NCBI GenBank assembly: GCA_934630515.1
Contig: CAKTVV010000007.1
Location: forward strand, 67,580-131,579
Source of the DNA: an uncultured Eubacteriales bacterium
GTDB lineage: Bacteria; Bacillota; Clostridia; Oscillospirales; Acutalibacteraceae
DNA length: 64,000 nucleotides
Direction: 5' to 3'
The notes beneath the pieces were generated by a model. It saw only the letters and a program-made list of their open reading frames with translations, was not told the DNA's origin and made no database searches. The translations under genes were made by a program, and so were the position numbers. Shown one piece after another: positions 16,668 to 25,879 of the stretch; within the stretch, counting starts at the first letter, position 1; every line of letters begins with the position of its first letter.

Positions 16668-18230
16668 ATGAAGAAAAACAAAGAGCAAAAGACCAAAAAG
16701 GTCCGCAACCTGCGCAAACTGCGCTATGGCGCCGCCTCCACCGCCGTGACGGTCGTGGTCATCGCCGCCGTAGTGCTGCTCAACGTATTGATGGGCATTC
16801 TCGCCGACCGCTATCCGATCTCGCTGGATCTGTCCAAGGACAAGATCTTTTCTCTGTCTGACGAGGGGGTGAAAATCGCCCGCAATGTGCAGGAGGATCT
16901 GGAGATCGTTGTATTCTACCCGGAAACGGCGTTTTCCGAGCCTTCCACCGGCAGCCAGAGCGGCGTACCGGAGTTTGATACAGCCATGAAGGAGTTTTAT
17001 AATGCGCTGCGGCAGTTCCGCTCGGAATCTGACGGACATATCCATTATTCCTTCATCGACCCGGATCAGCAGCCGACCCAATACGCCAAATATTCCTCCT
17101 ACGATGTGCAGAGCGGCGATATTCTGTTCCTCTACGGGGATCGCAGCCGGGTCTGCTCGGTAGGCGATCTGTATGCGCTGGACACCTCCAACTACTACTC
17201 CACCGGCAGCTATTCCTTTGAATCCAAGGTGGAAAAAACGCTGGCGTCTGCCATCTATAATCTCACCGGCGGCGAGGAGCATATCGTGCAGGTGCTGGTG
17301 GGACACGAGGAGGACAGCAACACCATCGCCGGGCTGAAAAGCCTGTATGAGCTGAACGGTTACACCTTCAAGGAGGTCACCATCACCGGCTCCGCCGCTT
17401 TCGACGACAAGGCGGAGATCCTGCTGATCGCTGCCCCGGGAAAGGATTATTCCGACTCGGAGATCAAGCGTGTACAGCAGTGGTATTATAATGACGGCAA
17501 CTACGGACGGCACCTGATGGTCTATGTCAGCCCCACCGCCTCCTGCCCCAATCTGTATGAGTTTCTGAACGTGGAATACAAGATCGAGGTAACCGACGAG
17601 CTGCTGCTGGAAACGGATCTCAACCGGGTGCAGAACTACAATCAGCTGTACACCATGTGCGACGTTCCCTCCACCGATCTGACCCCCAACTCCGCCAGCA
17701 CCGGCAAGGTGCTGACCCTGCAGGCACGGCGGCTTACCACCACCCTGCCCGAAAAGGATGCGGACGGCACCAATTCCACCTACGGGATTCAGATGACCTC
17801 CTATCCTGACAGCGCCCGACTGATCAAGCTGCAGGATTACACCAATCAAAATGCTGACGGCACCTATGCTGCCGACAAGGACGCCTATCCGCTGACCAGT
17901 ATGGTCGCCTGCGTCAACACCGGATTCAACTCCAATACGCAGGAGAGCGTGGAGGGATCCGTGATCGTCAGCGGCTGCTCCACCATGGCGTATGAGCAGA
18001 TCACCGGCAACGCCGTCTATAACAACGAAGATCTGCTGCTGGATGCGGTGAATACCATGACCGGCGCTGACAGCGGCATCACCATCTCCAACAAATCCCT
18101 GTCGGCAGATACCGTCACCTTCTCCGGCGCCACCCAACTGATTTTGGGTCTGGCGGTCTTTACGGTGGGGCTGCCGGTCATCATTCTGGTGATCTGTCTG
18201 ATCGTCTTTATCCGGAGGAAGAATCTATGA
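16668..18230 (+). CDS. GldG-like ABC-associated extracytoplasmic protein
   Basis: Protein of 520 residues with a highly basic cytoplasmic N-terminus, a membrane segment (~33-52), a large outside domain and a C-terminal membrane segment followed by IRRKNL. The sequence RYPISLDLSKDKIFSLSDEGVKIA is the typical start of GldG/IFT52-like domains. In gliding Bacteroidetes such proteins belong to an ABC complex; in Firmicutes the same gene order occurs in non-gliding bacteria and its role is unknown. The stop overlaps the start of the DUF4340 gene by four bases. Confidence 0.85.
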   Translation: MKKNKEQKTKKVRNLRKLRYGAASTAVTVVVIAAVVLLNVLMGILADRYPISLDLSKDKIFSLSDEGVKIARNVQEDLEIVVFYPETAFSEPSTGSQSGVPEFDTAMKEFYNALRQFRSESDGHIHYSFIDPDQQPTQYAKYSSYDVQSGDILFLYGDRSRVCSVGDLYALDTSNYYSTGSYSFESKVEKTLASAIYNLTGGEEHIVQVLVGHEEDSNTIAGLKSLYELNGYTFKEVTITGSAAFDDKAEILLIAAPGKDYSDSEIKRVQQWYYNDGNYGRHLMVYVSPTASCPNLYEFLNVEYKIEVTDELLLETDLNRVQNYNQLYTMCDVPSTDLTPNSASTGKVLTLQARRLTTTLPEKDADGTNSTYGIQMTSYPDSARLIKLQDYTNQNADGTYAADKDAYPLTSMVACVNTGFNSNTQESVEGSVIVSGCSTMAYEQITGNAVYNNEDLLLDAVNTMTGADSGITISNKSLSADTVTFSGATQLILGLAVFTVGLPVIILVICLIVFIRRKNL

Positions 18231-19879
18231 GTCTGGATGAGCAAAGGAAACCGCTGACCCCTACCGAGGATATCTCGTCCTCCGGCGCCGAAGCGCCGGA
18301 GGATCGGTTCAGCGCATTCGACCAGCCGGTTCGTCCGGAGGAAAAGAAAAAGCCCGCCAAAAAGCGCTTAAATCCCCGTCTGCGCACCTTATTCATTGCG
18401 CTGGGCGGCGTGGTGCTGCTGACAGCAATTCTGCTGCTGGTGCTGTATCTGCCTCGGGGCGAGCAGCCCGGCTCCTCCGGCACCTCCACGCCGACAGAGA
18501 TCACCTATCCGTTGATCGAAAAAGGCACCTCTACCGACACCGGCACAGTGACCTCACTGCAGGTGCAAAATACGCACGGCAGCTATACACTGCACTATGA
18601 CAGCAATGAAAAGGTCTATAAGCTGGCTGGTTATGAGGATCTGACGCTGAACAGCACCACGGTGCAAAGCCTCACCGAGGCGGCGATGGCGCTCAGTGCC
18701 TCCTCTAAGCTGGGCGCCGACGGCAGCCCGGCAGACTACGGATTGGACAAGGCTGCCACAGTAACCATCGGTTACAAGGACAACACCTCCCATGTGCTGC
18801 ATATCGGCAACGCCATCGCCTCCGGCAGCGGTTATTATGTGTCTTTGGATGACAGCAGTGAGGTATATATCTGCAGCTCCTCCACCATGGAGCAGTTTCT
18901 GGAGGCGGACACCTCACTGGTATCCACCATGCTGCTGACAACGCCTACAGCGAAAAGCGATGATTCTGACGGCAAGGCGATCCTGCGGGAGCTGACGATC
19001 TCCGGCTCGGCCCACAAGCAGGCGCTGTCCATCCGGCGAGCGCAATCCGATGAGAGCACCGAGGTCTCCTATACCTCCTATGTGATGACGAAGCCCTATT
19101 ACCGGGGAGTCAAGGAGGCGGTCTCCAACTCCTTGGCCAGCTTCACCTATCTGTACGCTTCCCATGCGGTCGTGCTGCATCCCACAGCCGCCCAGCTGGC
19201 ATCCTATGGACTGAACGATCCCGGAACGATAGCTAAGATCACGCTGGCGATCGAGACCTCCGATGCCAATGCGGACAGCAGCGATACCAGTGCTGTGGTG
19301 TATTACAACTCCGTTACCGCCACCGTGCGCATCGGCAATCAGGACGCCGACGGCAACTATTATGTGACTGTGGACGGTACCGATGCCGTGTTTGCGGTCT
19401 CGGCCTCCACCCTGCAGCTCATCACCGAGCGGCAATACGCCAACACCGTCAGCGATCTGCTGTTCATCAAGGATATCACCACTCTGGGACGGGTGGATAT
19501 CACCCTCAACGACGTCACCCACCGGCTCACACTGACCCATCACGCCGATGAAGAGGACAGCGACAAGACCATGATCGTCACCGAGGGCGACAAGACCTAC
19601 AGCACACCGGATTTCCGGACGTTGTATCAGCGAATGATGAGCTTCTCCCGCTACACGGAAAAGGACACCTCCCCCACCGGCAAGCCGAATCTGACATTTG
19701 CGCTGTATACCAGCGACGGCAAGCTGTATATGGGTGTGCAATTCTATCCGGTAAGCGGCAGTCTTTACTGCGTTGTTACCTCCGAGGGAGAAACCTTCTC
19801 CACCAAAGCCAGTGTGGTCGAGGATTTCATCACCCAATATCAGAACTATCTGGAGGGAAAAACCGTGTTGGATCCGTGA
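18227..19879 (+). CDS. DUF4340 membrane-anchored protein
   Basis: Protein of 550 residues. An acidic then basic cytoplasmic part is followed by one membrane segment (~55-76, LFIALGGVVLLTAILLLVLYL) and a long extracytoplasmic region made of repeated modules such as YGLDKAATVTIGY and YGLNDPGTIAKITL, each followed by a VHIGN- or VRIGN-type strand. This is the DUF4340 pattern. DUF4340 proteins are regularly encoded next to Gld-like ABC genes, which suggests a fourth component of the same complex. The ATG overlaps the GldG-like stop (ATGA). Confidence 0.85.
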   Translation: MSLDEQRKPLTPTEDISSSGAEAPEDRFSAFDQPVRPEEKKKPAKKRLNPRLRTLFIALGGVVLLTAILLLVLYLPRGEQPGSSGTSTPTEITYPLIEKGTSTDTGTVTSLQVQNTHGSYTLHYDSNEKVYKLAGYEDLTLNSTTVQSLTEAAMALSASSKLGADGSPADYGLDKAATVTIGYKDNTSHVLHIGNAIASGSGYYVSLDDSSEVYICSSSTMEQFLEADTSLVSTMLLTTPTAKSDDSDGKAILRELTISGSAHKQALSIRRAQSDESTEVSYTSYVMTKPYYRGVKEAVSNSLASFTYLYASHAVVLHPTAAQLASYGLNDPGTIAKITLAIETSDANADSSDTSAVVYYNSVTATVRIGNQDADGNYYVTVDGTDAVFAVSASTLQLITERQYANTVSDLLFIKDITTLGRVDITLNDVTHRLTLTHHADEEDSDKTMIVTEGDKTYSTPDFRTLYQRMMSFSRYTEKDTSPTGKPNLTFALYTSDGKLYMGVQFYPVSGSLYCVVTSEGETFSTKASVVEDFITQYQNYLEGKTVLDP

Positions 19880-19907
19880 GCGGCACCGACACAGAAACGA
19901 TATTCGA

Positions 19908-19945
19908 ATAGAAGTGGCGCAGTGATCGCTGCGCCACTTCTGTCT
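19908..19945 (+). terminator. Hairpin after the Gld-like ABC operon
   Basis: Inverted repeat AGAAGTGGCGCAG / CTGCGCCACTTCT with a short loop. The T-run is weak (TGTCT), but the stem is strong and placed 30 nt after the last stop. Confidence 0.6.
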
Positions 19946-19949
19946 ATGG

Positions 19950-19998
19950 GATTAAAAGCGCCCCATGTCTCCAAGAATTCCGGAGACATGGGGCGCTC
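19950..19998 (-). terminator. Terminator of the proS-pqqD operon
   Basis: Perfect 16-bp inverted repeat AGCGCCCCATGTCTCC (19957-19972) with its complement at 19982-19997, followed on the minus strand by TTTTAAT. The space 20001-20136 between it and the PqqD-like gene shows no gene or motif. Confidence 0.85.
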
Positions 19999-20136
19999 GG
20001 CTTCAGTTGCACCGTAAATTTAGACCGCAGCTTTTATTTGATACAGTTTTTGCCCCGGAAAAAGGAGCTTCGCAGCCCTCACAGATCCGGCGGCAAAAAT
20101 CGGCAGACCCTCACGATCCGCAACAGACTGGGGCTG

Positions 20137-20400
20137 TCAGCGCAGCAAGCCGGCAGACTGCAATTCGCCGGTAAAGCGCTCCACATCCGCTGCCGCCATC
20201 TCCGGAGAGACCTCATACTCATCCAGCAATGCCGTCACCAGCTGATCTGCTGTTTTCTCCGTTTCCAGCTGACGCCACAAAAAGGCACCGGTCTCATTAC
20301 AGGACAGGATGCCGGAAAAGGTCAGCGTCTCCTCACCCACCGGGATGATCACATAGTTATCCGCCACCTGCCGCAGCAGAAACCCGTCTTTCGCTTGCAT
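20137..20400 (-). CDS. PqqD-like RiPP recognition element protein
   Basis: Stand-alone PqqD-fold protein of 87 residues. It starts KDGFLLRQVADNYVIIPVGE and continues with FSGILSCNETGAFLWRQL and a helical end with YEVSPEMAAADVERF, the classic PqqD/RRE pattern. RRE domains bind leader peptides and bring them to modifying enzymes. The ATG at 20400 is preferred over one at 20415 because GGGAG lies seven bases before it. It is the last gene of a long operon, directly after an HPr-kinase-like gene. No precursor peptide, radical SAM enzyme or cyclase lies nearby. Confidence 0.85.
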   Translation of the reverse strand: MQAKDGFLLRQVADNYVIIPVGEETLTFSGILSCNETGAFLWRQLETEKTADQLVTALLDEYEVSPEMAAADVERFTGELQSAGLLR

Positions 20401-20411
20401 AACATACTCCC

Positions 20412-21275
20412 TCATTCAAACAATTCCCGCCGTACCGTCTCCACAGCCTCCGGCTCCATCGTGCAATGCAGCTCATAGACCGGCACCTCTTCCGCCAGTC
20501 GCTGTGTAAAGTCAACCACCTTTTCACCCAACGCCTTATCATACACCGGCCGGTTCATCTGGCGGGAGATCCAAAACAGCGCCTCCAGCGGCTCCAACCG
20601 CCGGATCGTATTTGTCGCTCCTCTGTGCAGACACACAATAGCGTGCAGCGGCATCCGTACATTGGTGTTTTGATCGCTCTTGCCGCTCCACGGTGTGCCG
20701 TACAGATACGGCTTATTCCCCTCGAACCGGATCGCAGGCTTATCATCATTGATCACGAACGTCTCTGCCGGGTACTGCCGCAGCCACAGCCCGGTATGGG
20801 TCGATTTTCCGGTGCCGGAATCGGCTGTAAAGGCAACACCCTTGCCGCAATAACTGATCGCTGAGCTGTGCAAAACGCCGCCGCCCAGATATTGCACCCG
20901 CCATGCGAATGCCGTGCCGGTGTACATATATTCCAGCTCTGTCGGCGTCAGCTGCGCACAGCGGCAATCCGCCGCCTGCTGCAGCAAAACATAGGAATAA
21001 TCCGGCGTATACAGCTGCTGAAACGGCACCCGTCCGCTTTTGGCAAACCGATAATTGCAATAGCGTCCATCGGGAAGCCGCACCCGCCGCACACCATTAG
21101 GAAAAACGGTACACTCCCCCGGCGGCGCCTGCAGAGCAGGCAGCCGCTCCGAGATCAGCGTCATAGCCGGTGTGCCCTCCGACGGCACCTCATACGCCGC
21201 CATGCGCTGTGCAAAAAACGCCGTATCGGCTGTATGCATTTCCAGCGGCAGATCAGCAACCCGGTAAAACCCCAT
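20412..21275 (-). CDS. HPr kinase / PEP carboxykinase-fold protein
   Basis: Protein of about 287 residues. The P-loop TADSGTGKSTHT lies mid-protein, followed by the FVINDDKPAIR acidic strand and TPWSGKSDQN, as in HPr-kinase-like proteins encoded beside PqqD domains. In lasso-peptide clusters relatives of this fold phosphorylate the peptide; elsewhere their target is unknown. The N-terminal ~110 residues are unlike HPr kinase itself, and no HPr-type serine partner is encoded here. The ATG at 21275 follows AAGGAG. Its stop lies 11 nt before the PqqD-like start, so the two are one unit. Confidence 0.75.
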   Translation of the reverse strand: MGFYRVADLPLEMHTADTAFFAQRMAAYEVPSEGTPAMTLISERLPALQAPPGECTVFPNGVRRVRLPDGRYCNYRFAKSGRVPFQQLYTPDYSYVLLQQAADCRCAQLTPTELEYMYTGTAFAWRVQYLGGGVLHSSAISYCGKGVAFTADSGTGKSTHTGLWLRQYPAETFVINDDKPAIRFEGNKPYLYGTPWSGKSDQNTNVRMPLHAIVCLHRGATNTIRRLEPLEALFWISRQMNRPVYDKALGEKVVDFTQRLAEEVPVYELHCTMEPEAVETVRRELFE

Positions 21276-21299
21276 GTTCAAACTCCTTCGCTCGCCGGA

Positions 21300-22493
21300 T
21301 CACAGCTTTCCGCCCTTGGCGCCGGTCTTGCCGCCGGAAAATCCAGCCAGAATGTTGCTCTCATAGGTAAAGGTCAGCGCTGCCCGCTGCCGCTGCCGCT
21401 TATACGCCAGCATCACCAGCATATCCATCAGCTCCGGAAAGGACAGACCTACCTCCTGCCAGAGATAGAAGGACAAAGAGCCGGGAATCGTGTTGATCTC
21501 ATTGACCCACAGCTCGCCGCTCTCCCGGTCATTGAGAAAATCGATGCGGGCGACCCCCAGGCATCCCAGCGCCCGGAACGTCTTGACCGCCAGCTGCTGC
21601 ACCTGCTCCGTCATGCCCTCCGGCAGCTCCGCCGGACATCGACGCTTCAGCTCCGCCATGCCCTGACTTGCTCCGCTTTTTTTGCCGCCGTTCAAATACT
21701 TATCGCCGAAGGTGAGGATATCCTCCGCATTCAGCGGCTCCTCGCAGGCACTGGCTCTCGCCTCGTCGGCATCACCCAGCACAGCGCAGTTGATCTCCCG
21801 CAGATGCTCTACGGCTCGTTCCACCAGCACACGGGAGGAAAAGCTCACGGCTAGATCCAGTGCATCCAGCAGGCTCTGCCGATCCCGCACCTTGGAGATC
21901 CCCACGGACGAGCCCAAATTGACCGGCTTTACTATGGCGGGATAGCCGATCTTCTCCTCGATCTCGTTCAGCACCCGTTCGCTCTCCACCGCATATTCCC
22001 GTCCGGTGTATTCCAGCGCCTCCAGAACCGGTACACCCGCCTGCCGCAGCACCGCCTTCATCGCATATTTATCCATCCCCAACGCCGAGGCGGTCACATC
22101 GCAGGCGGCATAGGGAATATTCAGCATTTCCAGCATGCCCATCAGCGTGCCATCCTCCACATTGGTGCCATGCACCACCGGAATCGCCACGTCAAAGGTC
22201 GCCAACAAATTATTTCCGAATTTCTTCGCCGGGTGCCGCCACAGCTCCACCGTCGAGTTCTCCGCTACCGGTATCACCCGAGTTGCCTCCGTCAGACAGG
22301 CGGTCATATCCTTGAAGCTCTCCACCTTGCGCAGATTTTCTCCCACATACCAAGTGTTATCCTTGGAAATATACAGCGGAAACGCCTCGTATTTCTCCGT
22401 ATCCAGTGCCTGCAGCGCCTGCAGTCCGGAGATGATCGACACCTCATGCTCCACGCTATGTCCGCCAAAGAGAACGGCTACTCTGGTTTTCAT
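21300..22493 (-). CDS. ddl: D-alanine--D-alanine ligase family protein
   Basis: ATP-grasp ligase of 397 residues, somewhat longer than the usual ~350-370. It joins two D-alanines for peptidoglycan precursors. Visible: VAVLFGGHSVEHEVSIISG at the start, VVHGTNVEDGTLMGMLE, the ATP-grasp segment IVKPVNLGSSVGISKV, and RIDFLNDRESGELWVNEINTIPGSL with the metal ligands. A late tail rich in Gly/Lys is unusual. The ATG at 22493 is preferred, since AAGGAGG, which overlaps the end of the murF-like gene, is ten bases upstream. D-Ala-D-Lac activity cannot be excluded from sequence. Confidence 0.9.
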   Translation of the reverse strand: MKTRVAVLFGGHSVEHEVSIISGLQALQALDTEKYEAFPLYISKDNTWYVGENLRKVESFKDMTACLTEATRVIPVAENSTVELWRHPAKKFGNNLLATFDVAIPVVHGTNVEDGTLMGMLEMLNIPYAACDVTASALGMDKYAMKAVLRQAGVPVLEALEYTGREYAVESERVLNEIEEKIGYPAIVKPVNLGSSVGISKVRDRQSLLDALDLAVSFSSRVLVERAVEHLREINCAVLGDADEARASACEEPLNAEDILTFGDKYLNGGKKSGASQGMAELKRRCPAELPEGMTEQVQQLAVKTFRALGCLGVARIDFLNDRESGELWVNEINTIPGSLSFYLWQEVGLSFPELMDMLVMLAYKRQRQRAALTFTYESNILAGFSGGKTGAKGGKL

Positions 22494-22508
22494 CGCACTC
22501 ATTCCTCC

Positions 22509-24065
22509 TTAGAAATTATCCGGCAGGTCATTCTCCAGCAGCACGATACGTTGCTTTTCCACCGGAAGTTGGTTCACAAACGCCAGCCCCTCCTGCAGGG
22601 TGGCTGCCACAAAAATACGCTCCTCCGGGAAACCGGCCGACAACAGCCCCTCCTTCAGCGGCGGCGCCTGCTTATGGCCTACCAGCACTGCCCAATCGCA
22701 GCGTCCGGCGGCATATGCCCCCAGCTCCCGATTGAGATTTTCCTGCTCCTCGCCCAGCTCCACCATGCCGGGGGTCACCAGCACCCGCTGGGCGTCAAAC
22801 GCCGCCAATGTATCCAAAGCGCTGCGGAACCCCGCCGGATTGGAATTGTAGGCGTCGTCGATATAGCCGTTCGGCAGCAGCTGAAGCCGATGCTCCACCG
22901 GCTGGAGCATCCGCACCGGATACACCATCTCCCGCAGCGGGATCCCCAGCGTATGCGCCAGCGCCAGACAACCTGCCAAATTCTGTACGTTGTGAACTCC
23001 CAGCAGCCGGGTCGTATATACACAGCTTTCTCCATCCGGAGCCGTCAGCGTAAACCGACAACCGTGGTTATCCACCGACACCTCACTATAGCGGTAATCC
23101 GCCCCGCTGTCCACCCCGCCATAGGTTACATACGGCGCAGTAGCGGCATGACTGCGGATATACGGGTTATCATAGTTCAGCACCGCCTTGCCGTTGGGCG
23201 GCAAGGCATCCACCAGCTCGAATTTTGTTTGAATAATAGCGTCAACCGAGCCAAAGGTCTCCAAGTGCTGCTCCCCGATGGACGTGAGGATCCCATAGGT
23301 AGGATGCACCAGCTGGCAAATCTCCCGAATATCGCCGGGGTTCTTCGCCCCCATCTCGGCAATGAAGATCTGATGGCTGGGGCGCAGCTGTTCCCGCACC
23401 GTCCGCACCACCCCCATGGTGGTGTTATAGCTGCCGGGCGTCATCAGCACGTTATATTTCACACTCAATAACGCCGCCAAAAAGTTCTTGACGCTGGTCT
23501 TTCCGTAGCTGCCGGTCACACCGATGACCGTGAGCTGCGGCATGGAGCTGAGCAGCTCACGGGCCTGCTTCACATAGCCGGCGGCGATCCTTTTCTCAAT
23601 GGGCAGATTGATATAGTTGGCAGCGCCCACCCAGATCCAAATGATCATCTGCCCCAGCCCAAACAGGCCCAGCCCCCGCATAGGCAACGTAAACCAAGTC
23701 AACGCCAGCAGCACGGCACACACCAGACCTTCGGTGACAAACAGACGCCGTACCCGTGCCGTGATCACCAGCGGTTTTTTTGCCTTTTTCGGCAGGTTGA
23801 GCAGTGCCGTCAGCAACGCCAGACCGGCGCTGATGGCATACAGCACATAGTTGGGCACCCGATTATGCAGCCACAGGGTGAACACGCACAGAAACGGCAG
23901 CAGCCGCCGCACCGTCACCAGCTTTTTATCGTTATCGGCGCACCATTTTTTATACCGCTCCGGACGGTAGGAATTGAGCTGCAGCATATGGGTAAAATAC
24001 ACCGCCTGCACCCCAAAATTCAGCGCTCCCGCCACCATCAGCAGCCAACGCATCCACAGATCCAT
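22509..24065 (-). CDS. Membrane-anchored MurF-like Mur ligase
   Basis: Mur ligase of 518 residues. The ATP-binding P-loop GVTGSYGKTS, FIAEMGAKNPGDI, ILTSIGEQHLETF and DDAYNSNPAGF are those of MurF (UDP-MurNAc-tripeptide:D-Ala-D-Ala ligase). The usual N-terminal UDP-substrate domain is missing. Instead, the first ~180 residues hold several membrane segments (for example LLMVAGALNFGVQAVYF, LYAISAGLALLTALL, GLVCAVLLALTWFTL and LGQMIIWIWVGAANYI). It lies directly upstream of ddl, which would supply its dipeptide. It probably works at the membrane, perhaps on a lipid-linked or alternative substrate. Confidence 0.8.
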   Translation of the reverse strand: MDLWMRWLLMVAGALNFGVQAVYFTHMLQLNSYRPERYKKWCADNDKKLVTVRRLLPFLCVFTLWLHNRVPNYVLYAISAGLALLTALLNLPKKAKKPLVITARVRRLFVTEGLVCAVLLALTWFTLPMRGLGLFGLGQMIIWIWVGAANYINLPIEKRIAAGYVKQARELLSSMPQLTVIGVTGSYGKTSVKNFLAALLSVKYNVLMTPGSYNTTMGVVRTVREQLRPSHQIFIAEMGAKNPGDIREICQLVHPTYGILTSIGEQHLETFGSVDAIIQTKFELVDALPPNGKAVLNYDNPYIRSHAATAPYVTYGGVDSGADYRYSEVSVDNHGCRFTLTAPDGESCVYTTRLLGVHNVQNLAGCLALAHTLGIPLREMVYPVRMLQPVEHRLQLLPNGYIDDAYNSNPAGFRSALDTLAAFDAQRVLVTPGMVELGEEQENLNRELGAYAAGRCDWAVLVGHKQAPPLKEGLLSAGFPEERIFVAATLQEGLAFVNQLPVEKQRIVLLENDLPDNF

Positions 24066-24098
24066 TGATCGCACACGCTCCTTATCGGTTCCCCGGCA

Positions 24099-24887
24099 CT
24101 ATTCCCGGGGCTTGAGAAACGAATCCAGCACCCGGCTGCACAGCCCCCACTGCTGCGCAAAGGCAAAATGTCCCGCACCGGGCAGCACCACCAACCCGGC
24201 GTCCGGGATCTTCTTTTCCATCAGCTGCCCATCCGACAGAGGGGTAGCCGTATCCGTCTCCCCCCAGATCAGCAGCACGGAGGCGGTTATCTCCGGCAGC
24301 AGCGGCGTCAGATCCTCTCCGATGCAGCGCACCATTGTCTGGCGCATCACGGGAGACGCTGCCTGATAATCCGCCGAGCCGTGCCGGCGCCGGGCATTCT
24401 CCACCGCATGAGGAAACAGCTGCCGGATACCCGGCAGAGAAAAGAAGCTCTTCATCGCCTTGTAGCTGTACACCCTCGCATAGTAGCCGACACCGTGCTT
24501 CGGGGGGATCCCGGCGGCATCCATAAACACCGCCCGCTCCACCGTCAGCGGCACCGGGCGGCGGCTGAGCAGCTTGATGCTGATACGTCCGCCAAAGGAA
24601 TGGTTCATCAGCACCACCCGGGACAGACCCACCGCCCGGGCAAAATCCAGCGTCCACGCCACATACTCATCCACGCCCCAAGGGCCGGGCGGCTCCGCCG
24701 TGCCGCCAAAGCCCGGCAGATCGGGCGCCACCACCCGGCAATAGCCCGCCAGATGCTCCAGCAGCAGCATATAAGTCGCCACCGGCGCCCCCCAGCCATG
24801 GAGGAACAGCACCACCGGACGACCGTCCCGGTTCTCCGGGTCGGAATCGTAATAGGCTGTCTCCAGCCCCTGCACCTGTACGGTCAT
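24099..24887 (-). CDS. Alpha/beta hydrolase
   Basis: Protein of 262 residues with an alpha/beta hydrolase fold. The oxyanion region is FLHGWGAP, the nucleophile elbow NHSFGGR (Ser), the acid strand LLIWGETDTATPL and the final His in LPGAGHFAF, so the catalytic triad is complete. The ATG at 24887 follows CAGGAGG. No signal peptide, so it is cytoplasmic. It lies between a PPIase lipoprotein gene and the membrane MurF-like gene on one transcript. The substrate is not evident; the neighbours hint at an envelope-related ester or lactone. Confidence 0.82.
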   Translation of the reverse strand: MTVQVQGLETAYYDSDPENRDGRPVVLFLHGWGAPVATYMLLLEHLAGYCRVVAPDLPGFGGTAEPPGPWGVDEYVAWTLDFARAVGLSRVVLMNHSFGGRISIKLLSRRPVPLTVERAVFMDAAGIPPKHGVGYYARVYSYKAMKSFFSLPGIRQLFPHAVENARRRHGSADYQAASPVMRQTMVRCIGEDLTPLLPEITASVLLIWGETDTATPLSDGQLMEKKIPDAGLVVLPGAGHFAFAQQWGLCSRVLDSFLKPRE

Positions 24888-24922
24888 GCGCTCCTCCTGT
24901 TTCATCGAATTCTGCCGATAGC

Positions 24923-25852
24923 TTATCCCTTATAGGTGGTGACCTCAATGAAATCGATGGTCACGCTCTTGAGAGGCTTACTGTTGCTGTCCACCTCAAC
25001 ACCAGCGATAGCGTCCACCACGTCCATCCCGTCGTACACCTGCCCGAACACGGTGTGTCCACCGCTCTGCCGCCAGGCGCCGTCCAGATGAATGTTGCCG
25101 CCGTTCTTGGCATAGACCTCCCACACCGCATCCGGCACCAGACGGGAATCGGGAGAAACGCCGCCCTGCGCCTTCAAATAGGCGTCAAAGGTGGCATACA
25201 TCTGGGTAAACTGGCTGCCATAGTAGGTAACATACTGATCATACACCGATTGCATGCTCTTCATCAGCGTGTCGTAATCGTAGGTCTTTTTCAGCTCCGC
25301 CGCCGTTTTGCCGTCCGGCTTCGCCTGATTGATAAAGAACTGGCTGCCATTGGTGTTGACGCCGCTGTTCGCCATCGACAGCGAGCCACGCAGGTTCATC
25401 AGCTTCTGGTCAAATTCATCCTCAAAGCTCTTGCCCCAGATGCTTTCCCCGCCGCTGCCGGTGCCCTTCGGATCACCGCCCTGGATCATGAAATCGCTGA
25501 TCACCCGGTGAAAGGTCAGACCGTTATAATAGCCATTCTGCGCATGGGTGAGGAAATTTTCCACCGCTTTGGGCGCTGCCTCCGGGAAAAACCGAATGGA
25601 AATCTCCCCCATGGAGGTGTGCATGATCGCCACCTTTTCCCCGTCAGCCGGCATTTCCGTCTGGAAGCCGTAATCCTTATCGGCATATGCGGTACCGACG
25701 CCGTTACTGTGGCCGGCATCGTCGCCGGTCTCGGAACTGCTCTTGTTGCCTGTAGTATTGGTGGTAGTGGTAAAATCCTTCCCGCCGCAGCCCGCCAGTG
25801 ACAGCAGCAGCACCGCCGCCATCAGCAGCGCTCCAAAGGTATGTTTATTCAT
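24923..25852 (-). CDS. Cyclophilin-type peptidyl-prolyl isomerase lipoprotein
   Basis: Surface lipoprotein of 309 residues. A signal peptide ends with lipobox LAGC, a Thr/Ser-rich linker follows, then a cyclophilin domain with FHRVISDFMIQGGDP, the SMANSGVNTNGSQFFI core and HTVFGQVYDGMDVVDAI. About 70 extra residues are inserted between the two halves of the cyclophilin core (around KKTYDYDTLMKSMQS to WEVYAKNGG). It helps fold exported proteins. The ATG at 25852 follows AAGGAG. A cytoplasmic paralogue is encoded two genes upstream. Confidence 0.92.
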   Translation of the reverse strand: MNKHTFGALLMAAVLLLSLAGCGGKDFTTTTNTTGNKSSSETGDDAGHSNGVGTAYADKDYGFQTEMPADGEKVAIMHTSMGEISIRFFPEAAPKAVENFLTHAQNGYYNGLTFHRVISDFMIQGGDPKGTGSGGESIWGKSFEDEFDQKLMNLRGSLSMANSGVNTNGSQFFINQAKPDGKTAAELKKTYDYDTLMKSMQSVYDQYVTYYGSQFTQMYATFDAYLKAQGGVSPDSRLVPDAVWEVYAKNGGNIHLDGAWRQSGGHTVFGQVYDGMDVVDAIAGVEVDSNSKPLKSVTIDFIEVTTYKG

Positions 25853-25879
25853 TGCTCGCACTCCTTACTACTGATCGGT

